Of a DNA stretch of 64,000 bases, positions 61,334 through 64,000 are shown piece by piece. Location of the stretch: assembly GCF_031755915.1 (NCBI RefSeq), contig NC_083389.1, positions 12,641,001 to 12,705,000 on the forward strand. The letters run 5' to 3'. Below the pieces are notes generated by a model that had not been told where the DNA came from, searched no databases, and was given only the letters and a program-made list of their open reading frames with translations. The first letter of the stretch is position 1. Every line of letters begins with the position of its first letter. The DNA is from Ziziphus jujuba. Taxonomy: Eukaryota; Streptophyta; Magnoliopsida; Rosales; Rhamnaceae. Made by a program: the position numbers and the translations under genes.

Positions 61334-61710
61334 TATTTGCTAACAGGCGACGCGGAAACATTATTATACGTCACCTATTACCGATAATTTTTTTTAAAAA
61401 AAAACACTCATTTATGTTGTTTAAATATTTTTACTGGTGATTTGATGCTGAAAGAAAATCAGATTGATTAAACAGAAAGAGCACACAGCAAAAAAAGAAA
61501 GATTTGCTAACAAGCGACGCATAACTATGATTATGCGTCGCCTATTACCATGATTTAAAAAAAAAATATTCAATTAATAAGTTGCTTAAATATTTTCACT
61601 GGATATTTGATGTTGAAAGAAAATCAGATTGATTGAAAAAAAAAACTGAAAAAAAAATATTTGCTAACAGGCGACGTGGAAATATTATTATACATCGCCT
61701 CTTGTCCTTT
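60195..61710 (-). repeat. Second palindromic array, inverted relative to the left array
   Basis: About nine palindromes near 60197, 60432, 60589, 60756, 61010, 61170, 61344, 61510 and 61665. Linkers are the reverse complement of those in the left array (AAATATTTTCACTGGTGATT, GAAAGAAAATCAGATTGATT). Two palindrome types alternate: GCGACGCATAACTATGGTTA with TGCGTCGC (stem of 11-12 bp, 4-6 nt loop) and GGCGACGCGGAAATATTATT with ATGCGTCGCC. The array lies between the 5' ends of the ORF2 and TNP2 genes. Confidence 0.88.
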
Positions 61711-62793
61711 CGAAAGGGTCACCTTAAATTATCTGGCAACCCATGTATCATTTAATGCATCGTTTGTTATTTCAAAAGAAGAAACAAATGTAATCTATTA
61801 TTTTATTTGAGTTCAAATAAACTATCATTGATAGCCAAAAACATGAAAGTTCAACTCGTTGAACATACTTACGTCAAGCAATTGGACTATGGGTCCTTGC
61901 TTTAGATCAATTTACAATTATTATATCCTATCTCAAATTATGTCGTGAGATGTGTTTCTATGTTTGTGTAAACACATATATGTGAATAATTGAAAAGAGC
62001 ATTGATAAAATTGTTTTCTATTTTTAGATAAATTGAATTGATGTTCATTGGAATGCTACGTGAAAATATTTGTAGATGTAATTTAAAAAAAAATAACTAA
62101 AATTAAAAAATAAATTTTAAATACTATTAGATAAGGCGACCCTTTTATATGTAACTACGTTGCCTGTTTATTTCAATGAGTCGCTAGTTCATCTAGTTTT
62201 TTAAACAAAAAATTACAATTTTAGAGTTATTGCTAAAAGTTTAAGAAGGAAATAAACAGTACTTGGAGAAACTTTTTTTTTTAAAAGAAATAAAAAAAGG
62301 GCGTCTATGAAACTGTTTATCCTTTAGCGACACAGTTTATTTCAATACGTCGCCTGTTTGTCATTTTCTTAAAATTTTGGCGTGTTTTAAAATTTTACGC
62401 AGGATTTTGAATACCATTTCTTTTCACAAAATATGTGTTAGTACACTTCATAATAGGTGTTAGAATTGGAAGCAATCTAAAAGAGACTTGAAGAGTGGGA
62501 TATTTCATGTTTAAGTTTCCATTTGCCTACGTTGCTATCTGGAAGTTGGTTTTCTCTGTGTTGCCCTCGTGGTTAGCTTGGCTTTTTCTTTCTTTGTCTC
62601 CATGGTTTCGGTGAGTTTCTTTTGTCTTTATGATTGACGGTGACATTTGGTGGATTGGGTTATTTTTATTTATTTATTTTTTCATTATAACCGAAGGTTA
62701 GGTTTGTTAGGTTTTCTTAATCTTGCTTTTGTCGAGGTTTGCTGGGTTTTTTTGTGATATTGTTTGACATTGTTCTGCTTAGATTGGTAGGGA
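61711..62793. other. Region between second array and TNP2 start
   Basis: Holds terminus-like sequences at 62160-62210 and 62320-62365 (TTTATTTCAATGAGTCGCTA and TTTATTTCAATACGTCGCCT), a partial copy of the left TIR in direct orientation (CTACGTGAAAAT at about 62056-62067), TTGGAAGCAATCTA at 62466-62479 and the probable TNP2 promoter and leader. Confidence 0.5.
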
Positions 62794-64000
62794 ATGGATA
62801 AATATTGGATAACAAAGGATAGAACCTTAAGCGATTTTGCTGAGGGGGTGAATGAATTTTTGAAATTTTGCATCGAAAATGCCAATGATTGTAATACCAT
62901 ACGGTGTCCTTGCATGCAATGTGGGAATATGAAAATCCATACTATTAAGGATATTAAAGGCCATATATACTGGAATGGATTTGATGTCAACTATCGGCGA
63001 TGGATTTGGCATGGTGAGTCATGTGCTAATGGTATTGGACCATCTTCTCATTTTGGGAATATTAATGTAGAATATAATGAAAATGATAGTGGTAGTAAGG
63101 AAGACATGGCTTTCAATAGCTTAGAAATGACCCGTGCTGCATTAGAAACTTTTGATAATGATCTTAATGAACTTGCTACCTTATTAGAGGATGCGGAGAA
63201 ACCTTTATACGTAGGTTGTACCAAATTTACCAAGTTGTCGGCCTTGGTTAAATTGTACAACTTAAAGGTAAGATATGGATATTCTACTAGGAGCTTTGAT
63301 GTACTGTTGTAATTGTTATCTGAGATGTTGCCAAATGATAATGTGTTGCCAACATCCATGTACAATGCTAATAAGACTTTGAGTGCTTTGGGAATGGAGT
63401 ACATCAAGATTCATGCATGTCCTAAAAGTTGTATTTTGTTTAGGAAGGAATATGTGGACCTTAATGAATGCCCTAAATGTGGATCTGCTAGATGGAAAAT
63501 TGATAAGAATGGAGTTGTTAGCAATATTCCAAATAAAGTTTTATGGTACATTCCTATTATTCCTCGTTTTAAATGAATGTTTCGTAGTGTTGAAACGGCT
63601 AAGAATTTGACATGGCATGCCAATGGGAGAAAGGTTAAGACAGGCGAAATGTAACATCTTGCGGATTCTCCATCTTGGAAGTTGGTTGATCGTTTATCGC
63701 CAAACTTTGCATCCGAATATAGGAATTTGAGACTTGGGACCACGGTCGACGGAGTTAATCCACAAAATATGTTGAGTAGTAGGTATAGTTGTTGGCCTGT
63801 GATGACGATTGTGTATAATCTTCCTCCTTGGTTGTGTATGAAGCAGAAATTTATGATGTTAAGTCTTCTAATTTTTGGACCAAAGCAACCCGGAAATCAA
63901 ATTGATGTATACATAGAGCCGTTAGTTGAAGACCTGCAGCGGTTGTGGAATGAGGGTGTTACGGTCTTTGATGCTTACCGTCAAGAGAAATTCACTTTGA
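62794..64000 (+). pseudogene. CACTA TNP2-type transposase, 5' part, with in-frame stops
   Basis: Starts with the Transpos_assoc domain (MDKYWITKDRTLSDFAEGVN, CPCMQCGN, HIYWNGFDVNYRRWIWHGE), then the linker and the Transposase_21/TNP2 region (LSEMLPND, KIHACPKSCILFRKEY, CPKCGSARW, TTVDGVNPQNMLSSRYSCWP, YNLPPWLCMKQKFMMLSLLI, FGPKQPGNQIDVYIEPLVED). One reading frame is kept from 62794 to the right edge, but it contains three stops: TAA at 63310-63312, TGA at 63574-63576 and TAA at 63652-63654. No frameshift is seen. The gene continues past the window. It would cut and rejoin element ends in an intact relative; this copy should not make full-length protein. Confidence 0.85.

Larger units (their letters stand above)
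52455..64000. mobile_element. CACTA (En/Spm) transposon, partial, running off the right edge
   Basis: Left terminus CACTACGTGAAAATTAAAAT at 52455, a typical CACTA start. Inside: a palindromic subterminal array (about 52839-55325), a minus-strand gene with Transposase_24-like, DUF8039-like and Ulp1 protease regions, a second palindromic array in inverted orientation (about 60195-61710), and a plus-strand TNP2 gene beginning at 62794. The right terminus is not in the window. At about 62167-62231 the sequence resembles the reverse complement of the left 60 bp, so 52455 to about 62231 might itself be a shorter unit, with the TNP2 gene in a neighbouring or composite element. Confidence 0.85.

Noticed and set aside
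52839..61710. Regularly spaced palindromes resembling a CRISPR array
   Set aside because: Plant nuclear context, spacing of about 170 bp with conserved linkers, and CACTA ends identify these as transposon subterminal repeats.

Overview
This window is nuclear DNA of a flowering plant, almost certainly a eudicot and probably a rosid. The genes have GT-AG introns, plant-only families are present (HD-Zip, PMEI, UGT79, DUF1685), intergenic DNA is very AT-rich with many (AT)n, (CT)n and poly-A/T tracts, and there is a plant CACTA (En/Spm) transposon. The species cannot be named from sequence alone. I see no tRNA, rRNA, CRISPR or organellar sequence.

Layout. 0.4-3.9 kb: two decayed tandem copies of a class IV PLP aminotransferase (D-amino-acid transaminase / aminodeoxychorismate lyase type), with a 365-bp tandem duplication repeating the last exon. 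5.4-5.9 kb: one copy of a MITE-like repeat whose sister lies at 25.8-26.3 kb. 8.2-11.1 kb: a small OB-fold nucleic-acid-binding protein with one 2.5-kb intron. 12.2-12.7 kb (minus): a secreted pectin-methylesterase/invertase inhibitor. 13-21 kb: AT-rich intergenic DNA. 21.65-22.2 kb: an HD-Zip I factor close to ATHB-52, with an unusual Tyr in the WFQN motif. 26.6-30.3 kb: MMS21/HPY2, a SUMO E3 ligase. 31.0-34.3 kb: an ERL1-like DEDDh 3'-5' exonuclease. 36.5-44.5 kb: a large nuclear ePHD plus AAA-ATPase protein of the ATAD2/BRP1 type. From memory these last three match, in order, a block on Arabidopsis chromosome 3 (At3g15150, At3g15140, At3g15120), so this part looks like conserved gene-rich euchromatin. 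46.9-48.2 kb: a DUF1685 protein. 49.1-50.5 kb (minus): an intact UGT79-type glycosyltransferase.

From 52,455 to the right edge is a CACTA-like transposon. Its left terminus sits inside a second UGT79-like gene, of which only the C-terminal codons remain in view (52,343-52,454). The element has a left array of about 16 palindromic GGCGACGC repeats and a minus-strand 12-exon gene (Transposase_24-like region, DUF8039-like region, Ulp1/C48 protease). Next come a second, inverted palindrome array and the 5' part of a plus-strand TNP2 transposase. Both transposon genes are stopped only by in-frame nonsense codons; every intron phase and reading frame is otherwise intact, so the element decayed recently by point mutation.

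The most interesting signals are the alternating hairpin arrays and their placement between divergently transcribed transposon genes, the exact interruption of a UGT paralogue, E2F-type motifs in front of three adjacent nuclear/RNA genes, and the Tyr-for-Phe change in the homeodomain.
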